DNA from: Microtetraspora sp. NBRC 16547 | Lineage (GTDB): Bacteria > Actinomycetota > Actinomycetes > Streptosporangiales > Streptosporangiaceae | Direction of reading: 5' to 3' | Assembly (NCBI RefSeq): GCF_030268965.1 | Contig: NZ_BSSE01000001.1 | Coordinates: 1-64,000 of the forward strand | Length of the DNA: 64,000 nucleotides | In this document: piece by piece, positions 50,434 to 58,832 of the stretch | Position numbering within the stretch: the stretch's first letter is position 1 | Layout of the letters: each line of letters starts with the position of its first letter | The notes under the pieces: model-generated | Databases searched by the model: none | What the model saw: only the letters and a program-made list of their open reading frames with translations | What the model was told of the DNA's origin: nothing | Position numbers and translations under genes: made by a program

Positions 50434-50447
50434 TAGAAGCGGTTCCA
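50434..50447. promoter_or_regulatory. KstR-like palindrome before aftD
   Basis: TAGAAGCGGTTCCA departs from TnnAACnnGTTnnA at one core base. It lies in the divergent spacer between aftD and a methyltransferase gene. Confidence 0.4.
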
Positions 50448-50527
50448 CAATGGGGGACAGCCGGTTGGTCGAATTGTGACAAAACGGGAGCATCATTCGC
50501 TGACGCCGTGCGCGTAAGCTGCGCGGC

Positions 50528-51268
50528 GTGGACAGCGCCATTCCCTTCCATGCTGATCTGGCTCGCTCTGTTCGGCTTTTCACGGCTTTCAGAAAAGAAC
50601 AGGCCGACCCCGATTACTTCTACGGCCTGCTCGCCCGCGACACGGTCGCCCAGCTCGGCACCTACGTCGACCTGGCGGGACGCTTGGTGGTCGATGTCGG
50701 CGGCGGGGCGGGGTACTTCGCCGAAACGCTGCGCGCCGCCGGTGCGCGCATCGTGTGCGTCGACTGCGACGCGGGCGAGATGACCGCCAGGGAGGGCGTC
50801 ATGCCCGAGGGGGCCGTGCTGGGCAGCGCGTTGCGGATGCCGCTGCGCTCGGACTCCGTCGACGTCTGCTTCTCGTCCAACGTGCTGGAACACGTTCCCG
50901 ATCCGATCACCATGGCCGAGGAGATGGTCAGGGTCACCCGCCCCGGCGGGACGATCTACCTCTCGTTCACCAACTGGCTCTCGCCGTGGGGTGGACACGA
51001 GACATCGCCCTGGCACTATCTCGGCGGCCATCGCGCGGCCCGGCGCTACGAGCGCCGGTACGGCAGGGGCCCCAAGAACGTGTTCGGGGAGAGCATGTAC
51101 CCGGTGTCCGTCTCGACCGTGATCGGCTGGGCCCGCCGGCAGACGGGGGCCGAGGTCGTCGACGTGTTCCCCCGCTACCTGCCCGCGTGGGCCAAGCCCG
51201 TGGTCCGGATACCGGTGCTCCGGGAGTTCCTGACCTGGAACCTGGTTCTCGTACTCAGGAAGCACTAG
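50528..51268 (+). CDS. SAM-dependent methyltransferase
   Basis: A 246-residue class I methyltransferase with motif I VVDVGGGAGYFAETL (around residue 53) and FSSNVLEHVPDPITMAEEMV. The GTG start lacks a ribosome site but follows TAAGCT by eight bases, so a leaderless transcript is likely. It is divergent from aftD and convergent with a GT4 glycosyltransferase, sharing a CTAG stop with it. A lipid- or sugar-modifying role in the envelope cluster is inferred from position only. Confidence 0.88.
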   Translation: MDSAIPFHADLARSVRLFTAFRKEQADPDYFYGLLARDTVAQLGTYVDLAGRLVVDVGGGAGYFAETLRAAGARIVCVDCDAGEMTAREGVMPEGAVLGSALRMPLRSDSVDVCFSSNVLEHVPDPITMAEEMVRVTRPGGTIYLSFTNWLSPWGGHETSPWHYLGGHRAARRYERRYGRGPKNVFGESMYPVSVSTVIGWARRQTGAEVVDVFPRYLPAWAKPVVRIPVLREFLTWNLVLVLRKH

Positions 51269-52545
51269 ACGGTCTCCGGAGAGACGCGCGGCTCGGGCAC
51301 CAGGCGCCGCGCGCCCGCTCGCGGCTCGTGCTCGGCGAGCTGGCCGAGCAGGAGCGCGGTCATGGCCGCTCCAGTCTGGTCCCAGGTGAAGGATCCGGCC
51401 CAGGCCCGGCAGCCCGCCCCGATCTCGGCCCTGGCCGTGGGATCGGAGAGCTGCTTCAGCGCCCGGTCCACCACGTCCGCCAGCAGCTCACCGTCCCTGA
51501 CCAGCCAGCCGGTCACGGAGTCCCGTATGGAATCACGCAGGCCGGGCACGTCGTAGGCGACCGTGGGAACGCCGAGGATCGCCGCCTCGATGACCGTGAG
51601 CCCCCATCCCTCGAACTCCGACGCGGTCACGTGCAGGATCGCCGAGCCGAGCACTGCGGCCTTCCGCCGGTCGTCGAGGAACCCGTGCAGGACGACCCGA
51701 TCGCCCAGTGCCCGCTCCCGCACCATCTCGGCCAGCGGTTCGAACTCCGGCCCCCGCCCCACCACGTGCACCTGGATCCCGGGCCAGCGGTCGGCGAGCA
51801 GCTCGGCGAGCTCGACCACGCGGGAGACCCGCTTGTGACCGACGAGACGGCCGACGAAGACCAGGGAGACGTTCGCGTGCTCCGCCGCGGGCACCGGCTC
51901 ACGGCGGACGCGGGTCGTTCCGTTGGGGATCACATTGATGGGCGCGGCCCAGTCGAGGCGCTCCCTGATCTCCAGCTTCGACGACTCCGACACCGTCACG
52001 GTCGGGCATCTCCGGTACACGCGCCGGGCAACGGGCCCCTCGATGAAGCAGCCGATCGCGGCCAACCACCTCGGGAAGAACGCGTAGAACTGGCGGGCAT
52101 GGACGTGATGAATCAGTGACAGCACTGCGGTACGCCGCCCGACCACCAGGGGCGCGAAGAACGGGATGCCGTTCATCGTGTCGATGACCACGTCGAACGA
52201 GCGCCGCCGGAACAGCAGCCACAGCGGCACCAGCAGGTAGACGAGGTAGCGGTTGCCCATGCGCCGCAGCTCGATCCCGTCCCGCCGCTCCGCCGCCGGC
52301 TGCCCCGGCTCGCGGCTGGTGGCGAAGTACACCTCCGCCCCCTCCCTCACCAGGAACCGGCTGACTTGCCAGGCGTACTCCTCGGCGCCTCCGGCGACGG
52401 CCTGGAGGGGTTCGCGGAAGTTGAGCACGGCGATGCGCACACCACGCAGGGAGAGGTCCGAGTCACCGGTCCCGTTTTCGTGGAGTTGGATCCGCCGCTC
52501 GTGAGCGGACGGCGTACCGTGCACGTGCGTGTCCGGTTGGGCCAC
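51265..52545 (-). CDS. Glycosyltransferase family 4
   Basis: A 426-residue GT-B enzyme. The acceptor domain begins VRIAVLNFREPLQAVAGGAE, and the donor domain holds VGRLVGHKRVSRVVELAELL and the E-x7-E motif EFEGWGLTVIEAAILGVPTV. It is cytoplasmic and membrane-associated by a hydrophobic patch (YLVYLLVPLWLLF). The GTG at 52545 has GCGAGGAG five bases upstream; longer in-frame starts (TTG, ATG) are weaker. It probably makes a lipid-linked sugar for the envelope, but the donor is unknown. Confidence 0.88.
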   Translation of the reverse strand: MAQPDTHVHGTPSAHERRIQLHENGTGDSDLSLRGVRIAVLNFREPLQAVAGGAEEYAWQVSRFLVREGAEVYFATSREPGQPAAERRDGIELRRMGNRYLVYLLVPLWLLFRRRSFDVVIDTMNGIPFFAPLVVGRRTAVLSLIHHVHARQFYAFFPRWLAAIGCFIEGPVARRVYRRCPTVTVSESSKLEIRERLDWAAPINVIPNGTTRVRREPVPAAEHANVSLVFVGRLVGHKRVSRVVELAELLADRWPGIQVHVVGRGPEFEPLAEMVRERALGDRVVLHGFLDDRRKAAVLGSAILHVTASEFEGWGLTVIEAAILGVPTVAYDVPGLRDSIRDSVTGWLVRDGELLADVVDRALKQLSDPTARAEIGAGCRAWAGSFTWDQTGAAMTALLLGQLAEHEPRAGARRLVPEPRVSPETV

Positions 52546-52784
52546 GATGACTCCTCGCATTCCCGCGTACGACAAAGCTTCATATTCCGGCGAATCGCCG
52601 GAGATCGGGAAATATCTAGAAAACGTCAGAAGATCTGGGCGCGAAAATCACCGGACAGGGCGTCCAGAAATCATTGGGCCGGTACGTTCGCGAAAAAGGC
52701 ATGGCGAAACTGAACTCATCGCCTTCGAACCGGATTACCGGTGCTCTTCCCTGTCCGGGGGGTCGGCGGGACCGACCCCGCCGG

Positions 52785-52916
52785 TCAGCGGGTGCCGTAG
52801 TTGTAGAGCGGCTTGTTCGGGGGCTCCGGAGTGGGCGAAGCCACATTGACGACCGCCACTGAGGCGACGCCGGCGAGCACTGCCCCGACCGCCAGAGCGG
52901 CCAGCACCTTCAACAT
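52785..52916 (-). CDS. DUF2613-type small membrane protein
   Basis: A 43-residue protein too short for ordinary ORF listing. It has one N-terminal membrane helix (MLKVLAALAVGAVLAGVASV) and ends PPNKPLYNYGTR; the final LYNYG motif is the hallmark of DUF2613. GGAGGGAGAGGCACG precedes the ATG. In mycobacteria the DUF2613 gene Rv0236A is next to aftD (Rv0236c), so its presence 2.4 kb from aftD here supports conserved linkage. Its function is unknown. Confidence 0.82.
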   Translation of the reverse strand: MLKVLAALAVGAVLAGVASVAVVNVASPTPEPPNKPLYNYGTR

Positions 52917-53052
52917 CGTGCCTCTCCCTCCAAGAGCCGTACGCAGTGTGCCGAGAGTAGAACGTGATACACGTCATAAGCCATAGCGTTAGTCAAACCG
53001 TGACAATGCAAGTTACCCTCCGGTACTCACAAAGTCGGGTCGTAACTGCACC
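52917..53052. other. Spacer upstream of the DUF2613 gene
   Basis: A relatively AT-rich stretch between two minus-strand genes. It presumably carries the promoter of the small gene. On the minus strand TTGACT at about 52990 is a -35-like hexamer, but the matching -10 is ambiguous. Confidence 0.35.
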
Positions 53053-54711
53053 TCACAGCCGCAACAAGAGCAGCTCTCCGCCACGGAAAATAGGACGTGC
53101 GCCGGGTAGCCGAGACAGGAACTCGTTCTCGTTAGGCCGCTCGACGAGAACGAATCTCACCCCCTGCCGGGCGAGCTCCCCGGTGAGAGGGCCGTGCCCG
53201 CCCCGGACTAGGTCGCCGATCCGCCGGGCCCGCGGCGCCTCCGGCGCGACCCGGATCACTCCGCCCGCCCGCCGCTCGACCACGAGCGTGTCGTCCCACA
53301 CGACCGGGCGGGCGAACATCTTGGTGGCCGGGTCGAGGATCACCCGGCCGCCGTTCCACGCGAACGCGCGATGCGCGCCCCACGGCAGCGACACCAGCGC
53401 GCCGGGAGCCGGATCCGCGTTGACGAGAGCCTGGACGCGCCGCCACTCGCCCGGGTAGTCCACCGCCGCCAGCCGACCGAAGGCGCCCAGGGCGAACGTC
53501 GGCAGCGCCAGCACGGGAACGGCCGCGGCGGCGAGTCCCAGCCGCCCCAGCCGGTGGACGGCGAAGCCGAACCCCAGCGCCTGGCACAGCACGAGAGGCG
53601 CGATGAACAGCTGGCCGTCACGGAACGGGCCGAACCCCGGCCACCACCCGATCAGCCCCTTGAGCACTCCGGGCGCGAAGGCCCCCAGGCAGGCCACGCC
53701 CAGCCCGACGGCGGCCGCGACCGCCAGCCCCAGCGCGGTCCGTCCCCACCCGGCTCTGGCGAGCCCGACGAATCCGGCCAGCGCGACGACGGTGAGGGCG
53801 AGGCGCACGGCGGCGACACCCCAGGACCCCTGTCCCGGGACCTCCGCCTCGGCGTTCCAGATGCCGCCGAGGGTGAGCAGGCTGCCCAGCGTCCCGAACG
53901 GCCCGTCCGCCCGCGCGGCGAACGCGTCCACCCCGGCGGGATCCGTCACCGCGTGGGACCCCAGGGCCGGGACCAGCCACGGCAGGCTGAGCACCGCGAT
54001 GACCAGGGCGCTCACCGGCACGGCACGAGCCCGCCTGGTGAGCGCGGCCACCGGCAGCACGGTGATCGCGCTGACCAGCGTCGCCTGGAAACCGCCGATC
54101 GCCGCCGGGACGAGCGCCACCGCCAGCCGTACGGCGTCCCGCCAGGTGGAGGCGCCGCGCGCGGCCGCCCGAACCGCCCAAGGCAGCCCGGCGAAGCCCA
54201 GCAGCAGGGCCCACTGGCCGAGCAGCAGCCGCTGCGCGAGATAGGCGTTCCACGCGTAGAACGCGGCCGCCGCGAGCCGCCCCGCCGTACGGTCCGACGG
54301 CACCAGGGCGGCCGCCCCGGACGCGGCCAGCACGAAGATGCCGACCAGGGTGAGCTTCTGCACCACCTGCGCCGGAAGCGCGAGCGACAGCAGCGCGACG
54401 ACCTGGTCGCTCGGGACCGCGCGCGGAAAGCCACCGGACCCCGCCGATCCGAAGACCGCGCCGAAGACTGGGCCGAACACCGGCGGCGGGTCCGGCACGA
54501 ACACCATGTCGTACCGCAGGACGAACCCCGGCCCCAGGGCGGGGCCGAGCGCCAGCACGCCGAGCAGCAGCCCGAGCCCGGCCGGGCCGTAGCGCGCGAG
54601 CAGGCGGCGGTCGCCCACCGCCCGGCGCGAGGGCCGGGCGGCGAAGGACGGGCGAAGCGACCAGCGAAGGGACCAGCGAAGGGATCGGCGAGGGGGCCGG
54701 GGCAGGGACAA
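53053..54711 (-). CDS. Polytopic GT-C-like membrane protein
   Basis: A 552-residue protein with 11-13 hydrophobic helices. A short basic Arg/Ser-rich leader contains a duplicated RWSL unit. An early extracellular loop holds VLRYDMVFVPDPPPVF, reminiscent of the Asp-bearing loop of GT-C enzymes. The last ~150 residues are soluble and beta-rich. It begins seven bases after the stop of the acyl-CoA dehydrogenase gene at a TTG, with a GTG at 54618 as an alternative. It could glycosylate an envelope polymer with AftD, but the family is unrecognised. Confidence 0.7.
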   Translation of the reverse strand: MSLPRPPRRSLRWSLRWSLRPSFAARPSRRAVGDRRLLARYGPAGLGLLLGVLALGPALGPGFVLRYDMVFVPDPPPVFGPVFGAVFGSAGSGGFPRAVPSDQVVALLSLALPAQVVQKLTLVGIFVLAASGAAALVPSDRTAGRLAAAAFYAWNAYLAQRLLLGQWALLLGFAGLPWAVRAAARGASTWRDAVRLAVALVPAAIGGFQATLVSAITVLPVAALTRRARAVPVSALVIAVLSLPWLVPALGSHAVTDPAGVDAFAARADGPFGTLGSLLTLGGIWNAEAEVPGQGSWGVAAVRLALTVVALAGFVGLARAGWGRTALGLAVAAAVGLGVACLGAFAPGVLKGLIGWWPGFGPFRDGQLFIAPLVLCQALGFGFAVHRLGRLGLAAAAVPVLALPTFALGAFGRLAAVDYPGEWRRVQALVNADPAPGALVSLPWGAHRAFAWNGGRVILDPATKMFARPVVWDDTLVVERRAGGVIRVAPEAPRARRIGDLVRGGHGPLTGELARQGVRFVLVERPNENEFLSRLPGARPIFRGGELLLLRL

Positions 54712-54717
54712 CCGGGG

Positions 54718-56949
54718 CTACTTGCCGGGTTCCGGGTCGCGGGGCAGGCCCAGCATGCGCTCGGCGATGATGTTGAGCTGCACCTCGGTCGTCCCTCCGT
54801 AGATCGTCATGGCGCGGGTGGCGAGGATGGCCCGGTTCCAGTAACCCGGATCGCCGAGCTTCCAGTCGGCCGCGGTGACCGCCGCCGCGCCGAGGAGGCC
54901 GACCGCCGCCTGCGCGACGTTCTGCGCGTGCGAGGTGGACAGCAGCTTACGCACCGACGCGTCCGCGCCGGGCTCGCCGCCGGCGAGCTGCTTGAGCGTG
55001 ACCCGCAGCGACAGCGCGTTGATCGAGTGGCTCTCGCAGACGACGCGGGCGAGCTCCTGCCGTTCGACAGGGGTGAGCTCCCGGCCGAGCCTGCCGCACA
55101 GCCCGAGCAGGTCGGGAACGGACGCGCCGGTCCCGCCGGAACCGGACGACAGCGACACCCGCTCGTTGGACAGCGTGTTGCGCGCGACCTTCCAACCCTC
55201 GTTGACCGCGCCCACGACCAGGTCGTCCGGCACGAAGACATCGTCGAGGAACACCTCGTTGAAGAGGTTCTCCCCCGTCATCTCGGTCAGCGGCCGCACG
55301 GTCACGCCGGGCGACTTCATGTCCACGATGAAGTACGTGATGCCGTCGTGCTTGGGCCGCGAGCTGTCCGAACGGGCGATGCAGATGCCCCATTCGGCGA
55401 CGTGCGCGACGGAGGTCCAGATCTTCTGGCCGTTGAGCTTCCAGCCGCCCTCGACCTTCTCGGCCTTCATCTGCAGCGAGGCCAGGTCGGAGCCCGCGCC
55501 CGGCTCGGAGAAGAGCTGGCACCAGATCATCTCGCCGCTCAGCGTGGGCGGCAGGAAGCGCTCCTGCTGCTCGGCCGTGCCGTACGTGACGATGGACGGC
55601 ACGACCCAGGCACCGATGATCATCTGGGGCAGCTTGACGTTCGCGGCGCGCAGCTCCTGGTGGATCAGGACCTGCTCCAGCGGCTTGGCGTCGCGCCCCC
55701 ACGGCTTGGCCAGGTGGGGCAGGACGAACCCGGCGGTGGCCAGCGCCCGCTTCTGCTCGCTGCCCCGGCCGCCCGGGCCGTCCGGGTCGGTGGACAGCTC
55801 GGCGATCCGCGCGATCTCCGCGCGGATGGCGGCACGCAGCGGCTCGGCGTCCTCCGGCAGGTCGATCTCCAGCTCGCGGGCGACACCGCCGAGCGCCAGC
55901 GAGGCGACCGTCTCGGCCCAGTCCGCGGAGGATCCGAGCAGCGCCCGGATCGTCAGCGCGCGCCGGTAGTACAGGTGCGCGTCGTGCTCGAAGGTGTAGC
56001 CGATGCCGCCGAACGTCTGGATCGCGTCCTTAGCGCACTGCACGGCGGCGTCCGGCGCCATCACGCCCGCGATGGCGGCGGCGTAGGCCAGCTCCTCGCC
56101 GGTGGCGCGGGTCGCGTCCCACACCGTGGCCCGGGCCTGCTCCAAGGCGACGAGCATCCGGGAGATCTTGTGCTTGATGCCCTGGAACTGGCCGATCGGG
56201 CGGCCGAACTGGATCCGGACCTTGGCGTAGTCGGCCGCGGCCGAGACACACCAGGACGCGACGCCCGACGCGTCCGCGCCGAGGACGATCGCGGCCAGGT
56301 TCAGGACGTCCGGCCCCTCCAGCCCGTCGAGCACCCGTTCCGCCGGTACGGCGACCGCCGTCACCTCGACCTTGGCCACGCCACGCGTGAGGTCGAGCGA
56401 CGGGATGGGCGTCACCGTCGCCTGGGCGGCGTCCACGGCCACCCACTCCTCACCGCGATCGGTGGAGACCGGCAGCACCAGCACGTCGGCGAGCGCGCCG
56501 CCGAGCACGGGTTCGGCGACACCGCTGATGGTCAGCACGCCGTCCTCGCGTACGCCCGAGATCGCGCCGGTCAGGGCGACCGCTCCGGTCAGGGTCCCGT
56601 CGGCGAGGCCGGGAAGCAGCTCCGCGTGGGCCTTGCCGTCGGCCCCCAGCACGGCGGCGCCGGCGAGAACGGTCGGCACATAAGGCCCGGGGGCCACCCG
56701 CTCGGACAGCGCCTCGATCGCCACCGCGGCTTCGAGCAGGCCGTATCCGGCGCCGCCGTACTCCTCGGGGATGTGCAGTCCGAGCAGCCCCTGCTCGGCC
56801 AGGCCGGGCCAGAAGGGAGGACGTTCCTCGGTGCCGCCGCCGATGGCCGCAACGGCGCTCCGCACCACGTCGGCGGGGATGTTGCGCTCGGCCCACCGGG
56901 TGACCGACTCGCGCAGCGCCTCGTGTTCCTCGCTCAGACCGATCGCCAT
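54718..56949 (-). CDS. Double acyl-CoA dehydrogenase, FadE34-like
   Basis: A 743-residue protein in which two acyl-CoA dehydrogenase domains are fused. The N-terminal half (to about residue 370) keeps the FAD-contact motifs (IQTFGGIGYTFEHDAHLYYR), and the C-terminal half holds the acyl-binding set (CQLFSEPGAGSDLASL, QKIWTSVAHVAEWG) and the terminal YGGTTEVQLNIIAERML. FadE34/ChsE3 in mycobacteria has this fused form and oxidises steroid side-chain CoA esters. The ATG at 56949 follows GGAGGGTCAG. An inverted repeat CCAGAAT-CAT-ATTCTGG lies 40 bases upstream. It is separated from the other steroid-type genes by 28 kb. Confidence 0.9.
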   Translation of the reverse strand: MAIGLSEEHEALRESVTRWAERNIPADVVRSAVAAIGGGTEERPPFWPGLAEQGLLGLHIPEEYGGAGYGLLEAAVAIEALSERVAPGPYVPTVLAGAAVLGADGKAHAELLPGLADGTLTGAVALTGAISGVREDGVLTISGVAEPVLGGALADVLVLPVSTDRGEEWVAVDAAQATVTPIPSLDLTRGVAKVEVTAVAVPAERVLDGLEGPDVLNLAAIVLGADASGVASWCVSAAADYAKVRIQFGRPIGQFQGIKHKISRMLVALEQARATVWDATRATGEELAYAAAIAGVMAPDAAVQCAKDAIQTFGGIGYTFEHDAHLYYRRALTIRALLGSSADWAETVASLALGGVARELEIDLPEDAEPLRAAIRAEIARIAELSTDPDGPGGRGSEQKRALATAGFVLPHLAKPWGRDAKPLEQVLIHQELRAANVKLPQMIIGAWVVPSIVTYGTAEQQERFLPPTLSGEMIWCQLFSEPGAGSDLASLQMKAEKVEGGWKLNGQKIWTSVAHVAEWGICIARSDSSRPKHDGITYFIVDMKSPGVTVRPLTEMTGENLFNEVFLDDVFVPDDLVVGAVNEGWKVARNTLSNERVSLSSGSGGTGASVPDLLGLCGRLGRELTPVERQELARVVCESHSINALSLRVTLKQLAGGEPGADASVRKLLSTSHAQNVAQAAVGLLGAAAVTAADWKLGDPGYWNRAILATRAMTIYGGTTEVQLNIIAERMLGLPRDPEPGK

Positions 56950-56988
56950 CTGACCCTCCACGCCTGGAATCTGTCGCACCGGAATTTG

Positions 56989-57005
56989 CCAGAATCATAT
57001 TCTGG
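56989..57005. promoter_or_regulatory. Inverted repeat before the FadE34-like gene
   Basis: CCAGAAT-CAT-ATTCTGG has seven-base perfect arms with a three-base spacer. It lies just upstream of the acyl-CoA dehydrogenase and beside the end of the frameshifted gene. It may be an operator related to the AGAAC..GTTCT family but does not fit the KstR consensus. Confidence 0.5.
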
Positions 57006-57020
57006 AATGTTGTTCTCCGG

Positions 57021-57588
57021 CTAGATCGGGCGAAGGGTCCAGAAGAGCATGTTCAGGTCGCGATACAACTCCGCTCGGGTGTCCGGAATCCTGGCGAACA
57101 GCAGCGCGGGCTTCTTCCTGGCGGTGCCCACGACGGCCACGATCGCCTCCGACGCGTGCTGCCGCCCGTCCAGCGGGTACGTGACCCGGTAGCCGAGCAG
57201 CCACCCCGCGCCCCGCCGAAGCGGCTGCGACGCCGTCCAGGTGAGCGAGCCGCCAGCCCACTCCGGCGAGCGAGGTGTAGAGCAGGCGGAGCGACACTCC
57301 ACCGCGGTCGTGGACCCCCCACGCCGCGAGCGGCTCGCGGGGTTCCGGCGACCCCGACGACCCAGGTGCCTCCTGTGGCCCAAGGGATTTTGGCTGCCCA
57401 AGAAATTCCTGCGGCCCACGGGATTCATGCAGCTCAGGGGATTCCGGCGGCCCAGGCGGCTCGGCCTGAACCAGGCCTTCCGGTCGCAATCGGGGCATCG
57501 GGGTCGTGAACGCCGCAAAATGGCGATCGATGGGCGGCTCGGCAGGCCGCCCCAGTCCGTCTCGCGGGTCGCTGCCAGCCTCCGCCAT
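57021..57588 (-). pseudogene. Unknown gene with apparent frameshift
   Basis: The N-terminal part reads well in one frame from the ATG at 57588 (AEAGSDPRDGLGRPAEPPID, then a Pro/Gln/Glu-rich stretch, to GGVSLRLLYTSLAG). The C-terminal part reads well in another (WAGGSLTWTASQPLRRGAGW, then GYRVTYPLDG and KKPALLFARIPDTRAELYRD). Third-position GC switches frame near 57255-57265. A one-base change there would restore a protein of about 190 residues. It could be a sequencing error, a recent mutation or programmed slippage. Function is not recognised. Confidence 0.6.
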
Positions 57589-57665
57589 GCCCGCAGATTA
57601 CGCGACAAACCGTGATTGTCACGCTCAGTTGGCATACCTCCGCCTACTGGGGTAGTCGCTCGCGC

Positions 57666-58760
57666 ATGGGACGTTCACGCACCCTCGCGCGCACAGCGGC
57701 GTCACTGGCGCTGCTCGCCTGTGCGGCCTGCGGAGGCTCGGCCACCGGCCTGGCCAACGGCGGCTCGATCGCGACCCAGACACCCACCCCGGCTCCGTCC
57801 GCCCCCGCGACGGCGACCCCGCCGTCCCCGAGCGGCGCGGCAGCCTGGCTGGAGAAGTCGTACGAGCAGACCATCACGAGGGTCCTGCCGTCGATCGTGC
57901 AGATCACCACGAGGCAGGGCCTCGGCTCCGGCATCGTCTACGACAACGACGGCCACATCCTGACGAACGCGCACGTCGTGCAAGGGGCGAGGAAGTTCTC
58001 CGTCACCCTCGCGACCGGCCAGAAGCGGACCGCCCGGCTCCTGAACACCTTCCCGGCCGGCGACCTCGCGGTCATCAAGGTGGACAACGCCCAGGGCCTG
58101 ACGCCCGCGTCCTTCGGCCGCTCCGCGGATCTCCGCGTGGGCCAGATCGTGCTGGCGATGGGGAACCCGCTCGGCTACTCCGGCAGCGTCACCCAGGGCA
58201 TCGTCTCCGCGCTGGGCCGTACCGTCACCGGGTCGAGCGGCGAGGGGACTCCGACCTCGACGATCCCCAACGCCATCCAGACGTCCGCCGCGATCAACCC
58301 GGGCAACAGCGGGGGCGCGCTCGTGGACCTGCGCGGCCGCGTCATCGGCATCCCGAGCCTGGGGGCCGTCGACCCCGAACTGGGCGCGGCCCCCGGCATC
58401 GGTTTCGCGATCCCGAGCGACACCGCCACCGACATCGCGAACCAGATCATCAAGAACGGCAAGGTCGTCAACAGCCACCGGGCCTCGCTCGACATCCAGG
58501 CGGGGACCGCCGTCGACGGGCTCGGCTCGCCCGTGGGCGTCCTGGTCGGCAGGACCGCCGAAGGAGGCGCCGCCGACGAGGCGAACATCCGGTCGGGCGA
58601 CGTGATCGTCGACATCGACGGCACCAAGACTCCGAACACGACGGCGCTGTCCGAGGTGCTCGCCCGGCACCAGCCCGGCGACACCGTCAAGGTCAGGCTG
58701 CTCCACCCGAGTGGACGCGACCGCACCGTCTCCGTCACGCTCGGCGAGCTCTCCGGCTGA
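57666..58760 (+). CDS. HtrA/DegP-like serine protease, lipoprotein
   Basis: A 364-residue S1C trypsin-like protease. A signal peptide ends in a lipobox-like LLACAAC. A Pro/Thr-rich linker follows, and the catalytic triad motifs are NAHVV, GDLAVIKV and NPGNSGGALV. A C-terminal PDZ domain (VGRTAEGGAADEANIRSGDV) completes the HtrA layout. It would degrade or chaperone misfolded exported proteins at the outer membrane face. The ATG at 57666 is preferred because a signal peptide begins there; the 18 earlier codons are unlike one. Confidence 0.93.
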   Translation: MGRSRTLARTAASLALLACAACGGSATGLANGGSIATQTPTPAPSAPATATPPSPSGAAAWLEKSYEQTITRVLPSIVQITTRQGLGSGIVYDNDGHILTNAHVVQGARKFSVTLATGQKRTARLLNTFPAGDLAVIKVDNAQGLTPASFGRSADLRVGQIVLAMGNPLGYSGSVTQGIVSALGRTVTGSSGEGTPTSTIPNAIQTSAAINPGNSGGALVDLRGRVIGIPSLGAVDPELGAAPGIGFAIPSDTATDIANQIIKNGKVVNSHRASLDIQAGTAVDGLGSPVGVLVGRTAEGGAADEANIRSGDVIVDIDGTKTPNTTALSEVLARHQPGDTVKVRLLHPSGRDRTVSVTLGELSG

Positions 58761-58832
58761 TCCTGACATTGTTGTGTGAGAAAGGACGTTTCCGCTTGGT
58801 ACCGGCCGGGCGGCCGTTGTTACGGTCGTCCG

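Noticed and set aside
53371-57024. 1217-codon plus-strand frame across two genes
   Set aside because: It runs antisense through both the GT-C-like gene and the FadE34-like gene, has low-complexity composition and no ribosome site.
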